DNA of 64,000 nucleotides from Dokdonella sp. (lineage in GTDB: Bacteria > Pseudomonadota > Gammaproteobacteria > Xanthomonadales > Rhodanobacteraceae), in the NCBI RefSeq assembly GCF_017744955.1, contig NZ_JAGIAG010000011.1, positions 62,001 to 126,000 of the forward strand, read 5' to 3'. Position numbers and translations under genes: made by a program. Position 1 is the stretch's first letter, and each line of letters opens with the position of its first letter. Shown in pieces: positions 37,101 through 45,424 of this stretch. The notes beneath the pieces are model-generated. The model searched no databases, had not been told where the DNA came from, and saw nothing but the letters and a program-made list of their open reading frames with translations.

Positions 37101-40100
37101 CGGTGTAGGTGACCAGGTACGTCCAGCTCTCGGTGCCGCCGGCGGAGATCGCCTCGCCGGTGACGATGGTGCCGCCGTCGGGCGCGGCGAACGTGCCCGG
37201 CGTACCGTCCTGCGTGTCGCCGCTGCCCGAGCCGTAGGCCGGCGTGCTGATCGTGTCGACCGTGGCGCCGTTGAAGCTCAGCGTGTCGGCGAGGTCGTAG
37301 CTGCCCGGCAGCGAGCCGGTGTTGGCGACGTCGACGACGTAGGTCAGCGTGAACTGGTTCGGGCTGCCGGTCGGCACCGGTGCGCTCGCGGTCTTGACGA
37401 TGCTCACGCTCGGCGCGCCCGTGCAGGTGCCCGCCGACGGCGTGCCGCTCGCGGCGCCGCCGAGCGCGGCCTGGTTGCGCAGGCCGCCGTTCGGCGCCGC
37501 GCAGTCGGCGGCGAGGTCGGCGTCGTCGACCGTGTAGGTCACGGTGTAGGTCCAGCTTTCCGTGCCCAGCGCGCCGATGCGTTCGTTGCCGACGATGCTG
37601 CCGCCGCTCGGCGCGCCGATGCCGCCGAGCACGCCGTCCTGCACTTCGCCGGCGCTGCCGGCGTAGACCGGTGCGCTGATCGCGGTGACGGTCGCGCCGT
37701 TGAAGGTCAGCGTGTCGGCGAGGTCGTAGCTGCCGACGCTGCCGCCGTCGTTGCGCACGGTGACGACGTAGGTGATCGCGTACTGGTTCGGTGCGCCGGT
37801 CGGCGTCGGCGCGCCGGCGCTCTTGTTCAGCGCGAGCTTCGGCGCGGTCGGCACGACCACGCACTGGCCGCCCGCCGGCGGACACGCCGGCGGCGTCGTG
37901 CCGGTCTCGTAGGCGACGTTGCCGATCTGCGTCACGCCGGCCGGGATCGGATCGACCACCTGCACCACGACCGTCAGCGTCAGCGAGCCGTTCGCCGGCA
38001 CCGTCAGGCCGCTCCACGTCACCGCGCCGCCCGCGGCGCTGCCGCCGTTCGACGCGCTGACGAAGGTGACGTTCGGATCGAGCGTGTCGGTGACGCCGTA
38101 GTTGACCGCGGCGCTGCCGCCGGTGTTGGTCAACGTGATCGTGTAGGTCAGCTGCTCGCCCGCCTCGGCTTCGCCGGGGCGGCTGCCGCTCTCGGCGGTC
38201 AGGGTCTTGGCGAGCGTCACCGACGGCGCGGTCGGTACGACCACGCACTGGCCGCCGGCCGGCGGACACGTCGGCGGCGTGGTGCCGGTCTCGTAGGCGA
38301 CGTTGCCGATCTGCGCCACGCCGGCCGGGATCGGATCGACCACCTGCACCACGACCGTCAGCGTCAGCGAACCGTTCGCCGGCACCGTCAGGCCGCTCCA
38401 CGTCACCACGCCGGCGGCGGCGCTGCCGCCGTTGTCCGCCGACACGAACGTGACGTTCGGATCGAGCGTGTCGGTGACGCCATAGCCGGTCGCGGCGCTG
38501 CCGCCGGAATTGGTCAGCGTGATCGTGTAGGTCAGTTGCTCGCCCGCCTCGGCCTGTCCGGCCAAGGCGCCGCTCTCGCCGGTCAACGCCTTGGCGACGG
38601 CGACGTTCGGTGCGCTGGTGCACACCGCCGCGTCGCCGCTGGCGCTGCCGCCGAGCGCGGCGCGATTGCGCAGGCCACCCGCCGGCGCGGTGCAGTCCGC
38701 GGCCGCGGCCGCATCGGTGACGGTGAAGGTGACCGTGTAGGTGTAGGTCTCGTTCGCCGACGCGGCGATCGTCTCGCCGGTGACGATCGTGCCGCCCGTC
38801 GCGGTCAGCGTGCCGAGCGGGGTCGCCAGCGGATCGCTGCCGCCGTGCGCGACCGCGCCGACCGCGTCGATGGTGGCGCCGGCGAAGGCGAAGGCGTCGG
38901 ACAGGTCGTAGCTGCCCGCGGCCGCGCCGGCGTTGTTCACGGTGACCGTGTAGGTCGTCGTGTACTGGTGCGGCGTGCCCGTCGGCGTCGGTGCGCCGGC
39001 GGTCTTGCTGATCGCGATGGCCGGCACGTCGCTGCAGGTGCCGACCTGACCGCTCGAACTGCCGCCGAGCGCCGCCTGGTTCTTCAGGCCGCCGCCGGCC
39101 GCGCAGGTACCGACCGCGGCGACGTCGTCGATCCGGAACACCACGCGGTAGGCGTAGGTCTCGCTCGCGCCGGCGGCGATCGTCTCGCCGGTCACGATCG
39201 TGCCGCCCGTCGCCGTCAGCGTGCCCGGCGTCGTCGCCAGCGGATCGCCGCCGCCGTGCGTCACCGGGCTCACGGAAACGACCGTGACGCCGGCGAACGT
39301 GAACGTGTCGGCGAGATCGTAGATGCCGGGCAGCGTGCCGTTGTTCTGCGCCGTGACCAGATAGTCGAGCGCGTATTCGTTCGCGTTGCCGGTCGGCACC
39401 GGACCGCCGGCGCTCTTGCCGATCACCACCGCCGGCGCGCCGGTGCAGGTGGTCGACTCGCCGACCAGCGAGCCGCCGAGCTGCGCGCGATTGCGCAGGC
39501 CGCCGGACGGATTGGCGCAGTCCTGCGCCGTCGCCGCGTCGGTGACGGTATAGGTGACCGTGTAGGTCCAGGTCTCCGCCCCGCCGGCGGCGAGGCTCTC
39601 GCCGCTGACGATGGTGCCGCCGTTCGGCGCGGCGAAGGCGCCGAGCGTGCCGGTCTGGGTGTCGCCGGTCGAGGAGGCGTACGCCGGCGCGCTGATCGCG
39701 CTGACCGTGGCGCCGTTGAAGCTCAGCGTGTCGGACAGATCGTAGACGCCGGCGAGCGAGCCGCTGTTGCTCACCGCGACCGTGTAGGTCATGGCGAATT
39801 CGTTCGTCGCGCCGGTCGGCACCGGCGCGGTCGCCGTCTTCACGACGCTGACGCTCGGCGCGCCGCTGCAGGTGTCCGCCGGCGGTGCGCCGGCCGAGGC
39901 GCCGCCGAGCGCGGCGTGGTTGCGCAGGCCGCCGCCCGGCGTCGAGCAGTCGGCCGCGACGTCGGCGTCGGTGATCGTGTAGGTGACGACGTAGGTCCAC
40001 GTTTCGACGCCGCCGGACGCGATCGTCTCGCCGCTCACGATCGTGCCGCCGGCCGGCGCGCCGAACGTGCCGGGCGTGCCGTCCTGCGTGTCGCCGGTGC

Positions 40101-43100
40101 TCGAGGCGTGCACCGGCGTGCCGACCGCGGTCACGGTGGCGCCGTTGAAGCTCAGCGTGTCGGCGAGGTCGTAGCTGCCGGTGCTGCCGCCGACGTTGCT
40201 GGCGGTCACCACGTAGGTGATCGCGTACTGGTTCGGCGTGCCGGTCGGCGCGGGCGCGCTCGCCGTCTTGGCGATCGACACGTCCGCGGCGGTCGGCAGC
40301 GGGCAGCCGGTCACCGTCTGCGGCAGGCCGAAGCTCGTGCTCGCGCCGGCGGCGAGCGGATAGCCGCCGGCGACGTAACCGGCGCTCGCGTCGTCGGGCG
40401 TGTTGACGACATTGAGCGAGGTGCCGCCGATGTTGCCCGGGATGTACATGCGATCGTCGGCGCCGCGGCGCACGTGGCCGCCCTGGTTCGAGCCGGTGGC
40501 GCCGAGGAATTCTTCCGTGGCGAGCACGTCGGCGGCGGTGTTCGCGCCGGCGATGCGATAGCGGTAAAGACGTCCGCCGCTGAAGATGCGCGTGGCGTAG
40601 ACGTAGTCGCCGGCCGGCGAGAAGTCGGCCGTGTAGAGAACCGAACCGGCCGGCACGCCCGTCACGCCCGGACGCCAGGTGAAGCGCTCGAATGCCTGGC
40701 CGGTCGCGCCGTCGAAGGTCAGCACGCGCAACTGGCCCGAACCCGGGTTGTCCGACGTGGCCTGGACGAGCTGGTTCAACTTCTTGTTGAAGTACAGCGA
40801 GCCGTACCAGCGGCCGTTGCTGGTCGACAGCGCGCTCGCGACCGGTGCGCCGACCGGGCCGTTGTCGTCGAACGCGTAGGCCAGCAGGGTCGGCGCGTTG
40901 TTGGTCGCGGTCAGCACCCAGAAGCCGGTGCCGTCGGCGTTCGGCACCGCCGTCAGCGATTCGGAGGCGGTACCTGGCGCACCGAGCGGCAGGTTCTTCT
41001 GCCCGGCGACGATGTCGCCGAGTCCGCCGTTGAGCGTCATGTCGACCACCGAATAGCGCAGCTGGCCGTTCGGCGCCGAACCCACGTCGGTGTCGGTGGT
41101 GACGATGAAATAGCGGCCCGGATGGCCGATCGCCGGGAACGCCGCCACCGTCTGCGTGGCCGAATCGTTGCCGAGCAGGCCCGAACCGTTCGGCATCGGC
41201 GTCTGGTTGCGCGTGTAGGCGACCTTCGCGTTGGACCAGAACTGCAGCTGGCCGGCCGTGTCGGTGACCACCGTGCTGCCTTCCGGCGTGACGATGTTGC
41301 CCGGATTCAGCACGGCGGTCGCGGCCGTTCCGCTGACGCCGAAGTCGATGCCGGCGCGGGTGCCGAAGAACCACCAGCGTTCGGTGGCGCGCGCGTCCTG
41401 CTCGGAGCAAGCGAGCGGCGGATGGATCGTCGGCACGATCACGCACTGCCCGCCGGCCGGCGGACACGCCGGCGGCGTGGTGCCGGTCTCGTAGGCGACG
41501 TTGCCGACCTGCGTCACGCCGGGCGGAAGCGGATCGACGACCTGGACCACCACGGTCAAGGTCAGCGAACCGCCCGCCGGGACGCTCAATCCCGACCACG
41601 TCACCGCGGCGCCGGACGCGACGCCGCCGTTGTCGGCGGAGACGAACGCGACGTTCGGATCGAGCGTGTCGGTGACGCCGTAGCCGGTCGCGGCGCTGCC
41701 GCCCGAGTTGCTCAGCGTGATCGTGTAGGTCAGCTGCTCGCCGGCTTCGGCGAAGCCCGGCAGGCTGCCGTTTTCGTCGACCAGTCGCTTGACGATCGCC
41801 ACCTTCGGCGCGGTCGGCACGACCACGCACTGGCCGCCCGCCGGCGGGCACGCCGGCGGCGTCGTGCCGGTCTCGTAGGCGACGTTGCCGATCTGCGTGA
41901 CGCCGGCGGGGATCGGGTCGGCCACCTGCACGACGACGGTCAGGCTCAACGTGCCGTTCGCCGGCACCGTCAGGCCGCTCCACGTCACCGCACCGCCCGC
42001 GGCGGCGCCGCCGTTCGACGCGCTGACGAAGACGACGTTCGGATCGAGCGTGTCGGTGACGCCGTAGTTGGTGGCGGCGTTGTTGCCCGAGTTGGTCAGC
42101 GTGATCGTGTAGGTCAGCTGCTCGCCCGCCTCGGCCTGGCCGCTGCGGCTGCCGCTTTCGGCGCTGAGCGTCTTGCTCACGACGACGTTCGCCGGCGACA
42201 GGTTGGTCGCCGTACAGGTGATCTGCTGGCCGTAGGCGAGGTCGCCCGGCGCGATGGTCAGGATTCCGCCCGTCGCGTCGAAATTGCCGATCGGCGTGCC
42301 GTCGCGCAGCTGGCAGGCGACGTCCGACAGCGTCCAGCCGGCCGGCAGCGCCGACTCGGCGACAGTGACCGGCTGCGCCAGGTCGAGCACGTCGAACACG
42401 CCGGCCGAGGTACCCGGCGCGCCCGGCGCCGTCGTGGTGACGGCGGCCGGATTGGGCGCATTGGTGTTGGTCAGTCCGAAGCCGAAGCTGCCGACGCCGC
42501 CTTCGCTGACCTTGATCAGCTCGATCGTCGGCATCACCGCGACGCACTGGCCGCTGATGCCGTTGTTCAAGTTCGGCGACAAGCCGCTGATGTTGCCGAA
42601 GCCGTTGGTGACGGCCGAATCCGGGCAGTCCGGCGGCGTCACGCTGACGCAGGTGTACTGCTCGATCTGCGCGATCAGGTTCTGCAGGCCGACGAGGTTC
42701 TGGTTCTCGTTGGCGAAATTCGGGTTGTAGCACAGGCCCGAGAAGCCGGGCCGGTTGGTGATGTTCACCGACACCGTGCAGAAGCCGCCGGCCGGCACGT
42801 TGCCGCCGGAGAAGACGATGCGGTTGTCGCCCGGCGCCGCGGCGATCGTGCCGCCGCAGGTCGTGCTCGCGTTCGACGGAGCGGCGATCTGCAGGCCGGT
42901 GGCGAGGTTGTCGGTGAAGGCGATCGGGCGATCGATCGCGCCGGCGCCGGAATTGTCGACGGTGAAGGTCAGCGTCGTGCTGCCGCCGTACGGAATCGTG
43001 TCGGGCGCGAAACGCTTGCCGATCGTCGGCACCGCCTCGTCGGTGATCGTGTAGGTCGAGTCGGCGACGCCGGTACGACAGCCGCTGGCGCCGGCGATCG

Positions 43101-44718
43101 ACAGGCCGGCCGATGCGTTGGCCAGGCGCAGCACGATCGTTTCCGCGCCCTCGACCGCACTGTCGGTGACGATCTGCAGATACGGCGCCAGCGAGATCGC
43201 GGTCGCCGCGGTGCCGTCGTAGGTGCCGGCCGGGATCGTCACGACGATCGTTCCGCTGGCCGGATTGGTCGTGTAGTCGCCGCCGCGCGTGGCGCTGCCG
43301 CCGACGATCTGCAGTTCGATGGTCTGGCCGGCCGTCACCGGTCCGTTGACCAGCAGCTTGGGCAGATTCGCCGTGGCGACCGATTCCGGTCCGGTGGCCG
43401 CTCCCGCACTGAATTCGACCGCGGCGGTCAGGCCGGTGACGCTGACGTTGTCGATGAAATTGCCGTAGCCCGAGCCGCCGGACGAGGAGATCGCCGCGAA
43501 CTCGAACGTCATCGCCTTCGGCTGCGGTTGCGTATTGGTCCAGTTGCCCTGCCAGCGGCCCCAGCCGGTGGCGGTGGGCGAGCCGGCCTGCGCGGTGCAG
43601 TTGAAGCCGGCCGCGGGCGCGCAGGTGTGCTCGTCAGCCTGCGTGACGCCGTCGCGGAACGTCGCGATGTCCTGCCCGTTGATGCGCAGGCGCGCCACGT
43701 CCGTCACGCCGGCGGCGCCGCGCGCGCGATGCGAGACGCGCCAGCTGAAGGTCTCGCCGGGATAGACGCACAACGGTGCCGGACTGAGCGTGCCGTTGTT
43801 GAACGCGTTCAGCTCGACGAACTGGCTGCCGGCATCCGCGGTGACGCCGCCGAAGCCGGTATTCCACATCTCGATGTTGCCGCCGGTCAGGAACGCCGTG
43901 CCGAAGCCGGCATTGGGAACCGCGACCGGTTCGGTGGTCGACCAGCCCGGCACCAGCGTCTCGGCGATCTGCGCGTTTCCGCCCGCGTTGATGCCCGGCT
44001 GCTCGAAGCTCGGGTTGACGATCGAGCGCGACGGCGGCGCCCCCTCGAACACCTCGATCTCGGCCAGGTTGAGGACGGTGTTCGCCTTCATCGTGTAGAT
44101 GCGCACGTAGCGCGCGATGTGCGTGCCGACCTTCATGTCCAGCGAAGTCCACGGATCGCCCTGGCCGGTGCCGTAGATGCCGCCCGCCGTGCTGGTACCG
44201 GCGCCGTAGGCGATCTTGTTGACGAACGGCGCGTTCGGATTGAGCGCCGAGTTGAGCGTGGACAGCGGATCGGACGTGACGCCGGTCAGGCTCGACGGCC
44301 GCGTCGTCACGGCGAGCCAGCGCGAGAGATCGCCGTTGCTGCCGTCGGTGCGGTTGGACAGCCGCACGCGGTCGATGATGTAGTCCTGGCCGAGATCGAC
44401 TTCGATCCACTCGCGGTTCGCGCCGGTCTGCGTCGCGCCGGTCCAGCAGATGCCGTCGGTCGGATGGTTGCCGTTGCGGTTGCCGTCGGTGCAGTTGGCG
44501 CCGACCAGGGTCGGATCGCTGGTCGTGCCGGACATCGTCACCGGCTTGCCGAGCGCGATGTTGTCGCCCTGCGCCGCCTGCGCGGTGCCGGCGACGAGCG
44601 CTGCCGCGCCGAAGCCGAGCCATGCGGCGATGCGCGGCAGCGTCCGCAGCGACGTCATGCCGACGATCCGCCTCGGGACCGTCGCAAGGGAACGCGTTTC
44701 CTGATCGATCGATTTCAT
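34117..44718 (-). CDS. Giant (about 3533 aa) DUF11-repeat surface protein with IPTL-CTERM tail
   Basis: Last gene of a three-gene operon. The ATG at 44718 has AAGGGG six bases upstream; an ATG at 44736 overlapping the previous stop would add 6 residues. Order: signal peptide (AALVAGTAQA), F5/8 type C-like domain (ALGKPVTMSGTT... to about 190), a carbohydrate-binding-like domain (about 230-430), a Calx-beta-like domain (about 430-560), a DUF7933-like domain, two type-A DUF11 repeats, a propeller-like region (about 1105-1475), then four B, two A, four B, four A repeats and one more DUF11. In total 17 repeats; type A is 128 aa, type B about 140 aa. The tail PVPTVHVWAQLLIALSLFGL plus RRRR is a clear IPTL-CTERM sorting signal. 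Expected at the cell surface as an adhesin or matrix protein. Confidence 0.87.
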   Translation of the reverse strand: MKSIDQETRSLATVPRRIVGMTSLRTLPRIAAWLGFGAAALVAGTAQAAQGDNIALGKPVTMSGTTSDPTLVGANCTDGNRNGNHPTDGICWTGATQTGANREWIEVDLGQDYIIDRVRLSNRTDGSNGDLSRWLAVTTRPSSLTGVTSDPLSTLNSALNPNAPFVNKIAYGAGTSTAGGIYGTGQGDPWTSLDMKVGTHIARYVRIYTMKANTVLNLAEIEVFEGAPPSRSIVNPSFEQPGINAGGNAQIAETLVPGWSTTEPVAVPNAGFGTAFLTGGNIEMWNTGFGGVTADAGSQFVELNAFNNGTLSPAPLCVYPGETFSWRVSHRARGAAGVTDVARLRINGQDIATFRDGVTQADEHTCAPAAGFNCTAQAGSPTATGWGRWQGNWTNTQPQPKAMTFEFAAISSSGGSGYGNFIDNVSVTGLTAAVEFSAGAATGPESVATANLPKLLVNGPVTAGQTIELQIVGGSATRGGDYTTNPASGTIVVTIPAGTYDGTAATAISLAPYLQIVTDSAVEGAETIVLRLANASAGLSIAGASGCRTGVADSTYTITDEAVPTIGKRFAPDTIPYGGSTTLTFTVDNSGAGAIDRPIAFTDNLATGLQIAAPSNASTTCGGTIAAAPGDNRIVFSGGNVPAGGFCTVSVNITNRPGFSGLCYNPNFANENQNLVGLQNLIAQIEQYTCVSVTPPDCPDSAVTNGFGNISGLSPNLNNGISGQCVAVMPTIELIKVSEGGVGSFGFGLTNTNAPNPAAVTTTAPGAPGTSAGVFDVLDLAQPVTVAESALPAGWTLSDVACQLRDGTPIGNFDATGGILTIAPGDLAYGQQITCTATNLSPANVVVSKTLSAESGSRSGQAEAGEQLTYTITLTNSGNNAATNYGVTDTLDPNVVFVSASNGGAAAGGAVTWSGLTVPANGTLSLTVVVQVADPIPAGVTQIGNVAYETGTTPPACPPAGGQCVVVPTAPKVAIVKRLVDENGSLPGFAEAGEQLTYTITLSNSGGSAATGYGVTDTLDPNVAFVSADNGGVASGAAVTWSGLSVPAGGSLTLTVVVQVVDPLPPGVTQVGNVAYETGTTPPACPPAGGQCVIVPTIHPPLACSEQDARATERWWFFGTRAGIDFGVSGTAATAVLNPGNIVTPEGSTVVTDTAGQLQFWSNAKVAYTRNQTPMPNGSGLLGNDSATQTVAAFPAIGHPGRYFIVTTDTDVGSAPNGQLRYSVVDMTLNGGLGDIVAGQKNLPLGAPGTASESLTAVPNADGTGFWVLTATNNAPTLLAYAFDDNGPVGAPVASALSTSNGRWYGSLYFNKKLNQLVQATSDNPGSGQLRVLTFDGATGQAFERFTWRPGVTGVPAGSVLYTADFSPAGDYVYATRIFSGGRLYRYRIAGANTAADVLATEEFLGATGSNQGGHVRRGADDRMYIPGNIGGTSLNVVNTPDDASAGYVAGGYPLAAGASTSFGLPQTVTGCPLPTAADVSIAKTASAPAPTGTPNQYAITYVVTASNVGGSTGSYDLADTLSFNGATVTAVGTPVHASSTGDTQDGTPGTFGAPAGGTIVSGETIASGGVETWTYVVTYTITDADVAADCSTPGGGLRNHAALGGASAGAPPADTCSGAPSVSVVKTATAPVPTGATNEFAMTYTVAVSNSGSLAGVYDLSDTLSFNGATVSAISAPAYASSTGDTQTGTLGAFAAPNGGTIVSGESLAAGGAETWTYTVTYTVTDAATAQDCANPSGGLRNRAQLGGSLVGESTTCTGAPAVVIGKSAGGPVPTGNANEYALDYLVTAQNNGTLPGIYDLADTFTFAGVTVVSVSPVTHGGGDPLATTPGTLTATGGTIVTGETIAAGASETYAYRVVFRIDDVAAVGTCAAGGGLKNQAALGGSSSGQVGTCSDVPAIAISKTAGAPTPTGTPHQYTTTYTVTVNNAGAAAGSYDLSDAFAFAGATIDAVGAVAHGGSDPLATPLGTLTATGGTIVTGETIAASANETYTYTVTFTVTDAAAAADCTAPAGGLRNRAALGGSASGDAAVCTSAPNVAVAKALTGESGALAGQAEAGEQLTYTITLTNSGGSAATGYGVTDTLDPNVTFVSADNGGSAAAGVVTWSGLTVPANGSLTLTVVVQVVDPIPAGVAQIGNVAYETGTTPPTCPPAGGQCVVVPTAPSVTLAKTLTAESGSRPGEAEAGEQLTYTITLTNTGGSAAVNYGVTDTLDPNVTFVSASNGGSAAGGAVTWSGLTVPANGSLTLTVVVQVVDPIPAGVTQIGNVAYETGTTPPACPPAGGQCVVVPTAPKLALNKSAGAPTPTGAPNQYAITYVVTVRNDGGSVGSYDLADTLTFNGATVTAISAPVYAGSAGEVQDGVLGGIGAPSGGSIVGNERIGALGTESWTYTVTYTVDDADLAADCAAPNGGLRNQAALGGAASGTPSAGTCTGAPSVSIVKTASAPVPTGSPNQFTLTYVVDVANTGSLPGSYDLADTLSFNGATVDTISTPAYGSGSGDTQDGTPGTFAAPDGGTIVTGEAISAGGTESWTYLVTYTVTDPATAQDCANPSGGLRNRAQLGGSLAGESTTCTGAPAVVIGKSASGPTPTGNPNEYRLTYLVNVQNNGTLPGNYDLADTFTFAGVNVVSVGAVQHGGSDPLATALGTLGAAGGTIVTGESIAAGADENYTYSVVFTIDDVAAIGTCANGGGLKNHAALGGSSAGQVETCSDVPDVTVTKSASGPTPTGTPNQYAIVYTVAVDNGGGAEGSYDLADAFAFAGATIDAVSAVTHAGPDPLATALGTLGTSGGSIVTAETIAAAGSESYTYTVTFTLTDADLADDCANPNGGLRNTAALGGSAAGDARTCTGTPLLAIAKALTGESGSAAGVAEAGEQLTYTITLSNSGSSDALDQSITDRLDPNVTFVSADNGGTLVGGNVQWTGLSVPAGGSLALTVTVRVADPIPAGVTQIGNVAYDPSIGPPDCSTTPQPPNCTSTPTPSVVTIVKALAGESGALPGVAEPGEQLTYTITLSNTGGSDATGYGVTDALDPNTGFVSADNGGVHAAGVVTWSNLTVPANGSLVLTVVVQVADPLPAGVEQIANVAYETGTTPPTCPPAGGQCVVIPTEGAVVIAKTLSGESGSLGGVAEPGEQLTYTITLTNTGGSAVSGYAVSDRLDPNTLFVSASDGGAFAAGVVNWSGLAIPANGTLSLTVVVQVVDPIPAGVTQIGNVAYETGTTPPSCPPAGGQCVVTPTAGAVTIVKSVADASGDGLAQPGEQLTYTIALTNTGGSAVTDYAVTDPLDANTRFVSADNGGVHVAGVVNWSGLTVPANGTLSLTLVVQVNDPLPAGVSLIGNVAYQTGTTPPNCNDKGRPPSCVDIEVPPQTGVPQLSITKTASSAVLQPGGTVVYTITVRNVGTADASDVVVSDPIPAGIDAYAWTCAATGVVCPNASGSGAITEQIASFPIGASVVYTVSATLSANPPATVNNTATVTPGGIATCADGTTPPCPATAIGTVVQPQAPLPVPTVHVWAQLLIALSLFGLAWRRRRS
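35390..37840 (-). repeat. Higher-order repeat copy 2 (B-B-B-B-A-A block)
   Basis: This in-frame block encodes four type-B and two type-A DUF11 repeats and aligns with 37841-40285 at an offset of exactly 2445 bp at every anchor checked from 36076 to 37776. A single 6-bp difference appears before the last A repeat (offset 2451 at 35686). The unit is 815 codons. Confidence 0.85.
37841..40285 (-). repeat. Higher-order repeat copy 1 (B-B-B-B-A-A block)
   Basis: First copy of the tandem 2445-bp block inside the giant DUF11 gene. Matching anchors: tcgcgtactggttcgg at 40221 versus 37776; the 'gatcac(c/t)accgccgg' segment at 39421 versus 36976; cggcacgtcgctgcaggt at 39022 versus 36577; gcgtcgccg at 38630 versus 36185; gatcgtgtaggtcag at 38521 versus 36076. 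All give 2445. Confidence 0.85.
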
Positions 44719-44732
44719 CACCATCCCCTTTT

Positions 44733-45424
44733 TCATGGCGCGCTGCCCACGCGCACGGTGAAACTGCAGTCCGTGCCGGCGGCGGCGTTGCCGCCCGCCA
44801 GCGTGATCGCGTTCGTTCCGGCCTGCGCGGTGACCGTGCCGCCGCAGGTATTCGCACCGACCAGGGCGCTCGGCGGCGCGCTGCCGTTCGCCAGCACCAG
44901 TCCCGGCGGCAAGGTGTCGGTGAACGCCAGGTTGTTCTGCGCGCTCGCGCTCGGCGCGCGGTTGCTGATCACGAAGGTCAGCAGCGCCGCGCCGCTGCGC
45001 GGGATCACCGGCGGCTGCGGCGCCGGATCGCTCGGCGGATCGGTGTTGAAGAACTTGGCCAAGGTCGGCAGCGCGGTCGGCGCGTTGGTGTAGGTGCAGG
45101 TCACCTGGTCGCCGAAGCCGACCGTCACGTTGGCGGTGTCGTCGCCGCGCTCGAAGCCGCTGCTCGGGTTCGCCGTCGCGCCGATGTAGGTGAACGTCGC
45201 GGCGCCGGAGGTGTTGCTGCAGGTGATGTCGATCAGCGCCCAGCCGGCGTTGCCGCCTTCCTCGATCGCCACCGTGCCTGCGCCGGCGTAGAACGTCCGC
45301 GTCAGTGTCGTGCCGCTCGACAGCGTGAACGCGTCGTTCGGCGCTGCTGCCGTCGTGGTGAATGCGAACGGCGTGTCGTCGAGCGCGGTCGGCACCTTGG
45401 TCACGGTGATCTGCGCCGCGATCG
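44733..45424 (-). repeat. Duplicated 3' segment, copy in the 680-aa gene
   Basis: This segment encodes SpaA-like plus DUF7933 domains and ends at the stop codon. It aligns with 46772-47463 at a constant offset of 2039 bp, including an essentially identical stretch of more than 100 bp (around 45046-45160 versus 47085-47199). It points to recent duplication or gene conversion. Confidence 0.85.

Noticed and set aside
34620..42190. Regular 384-bp repeats considered as a satellite or CRISPR-like array.
   Set aside because: They are in-frame coding repeats of DUF11 domains with no spacers of CRISPR size and no cas genes.
33977..42733. A long minus-strand frame in another phase over the same region.
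   Set aside because: Arginine-rich out-of-frame translation of the repeats; lacks a signal peptide and domain content.
34747..45093. A 3448-codon plus-strand open frame opposite the giant operon gene.
   Set aside because: Mirror artefact of the real minus-strand gene, with the same biased composition and repeats; no start signal or domain.
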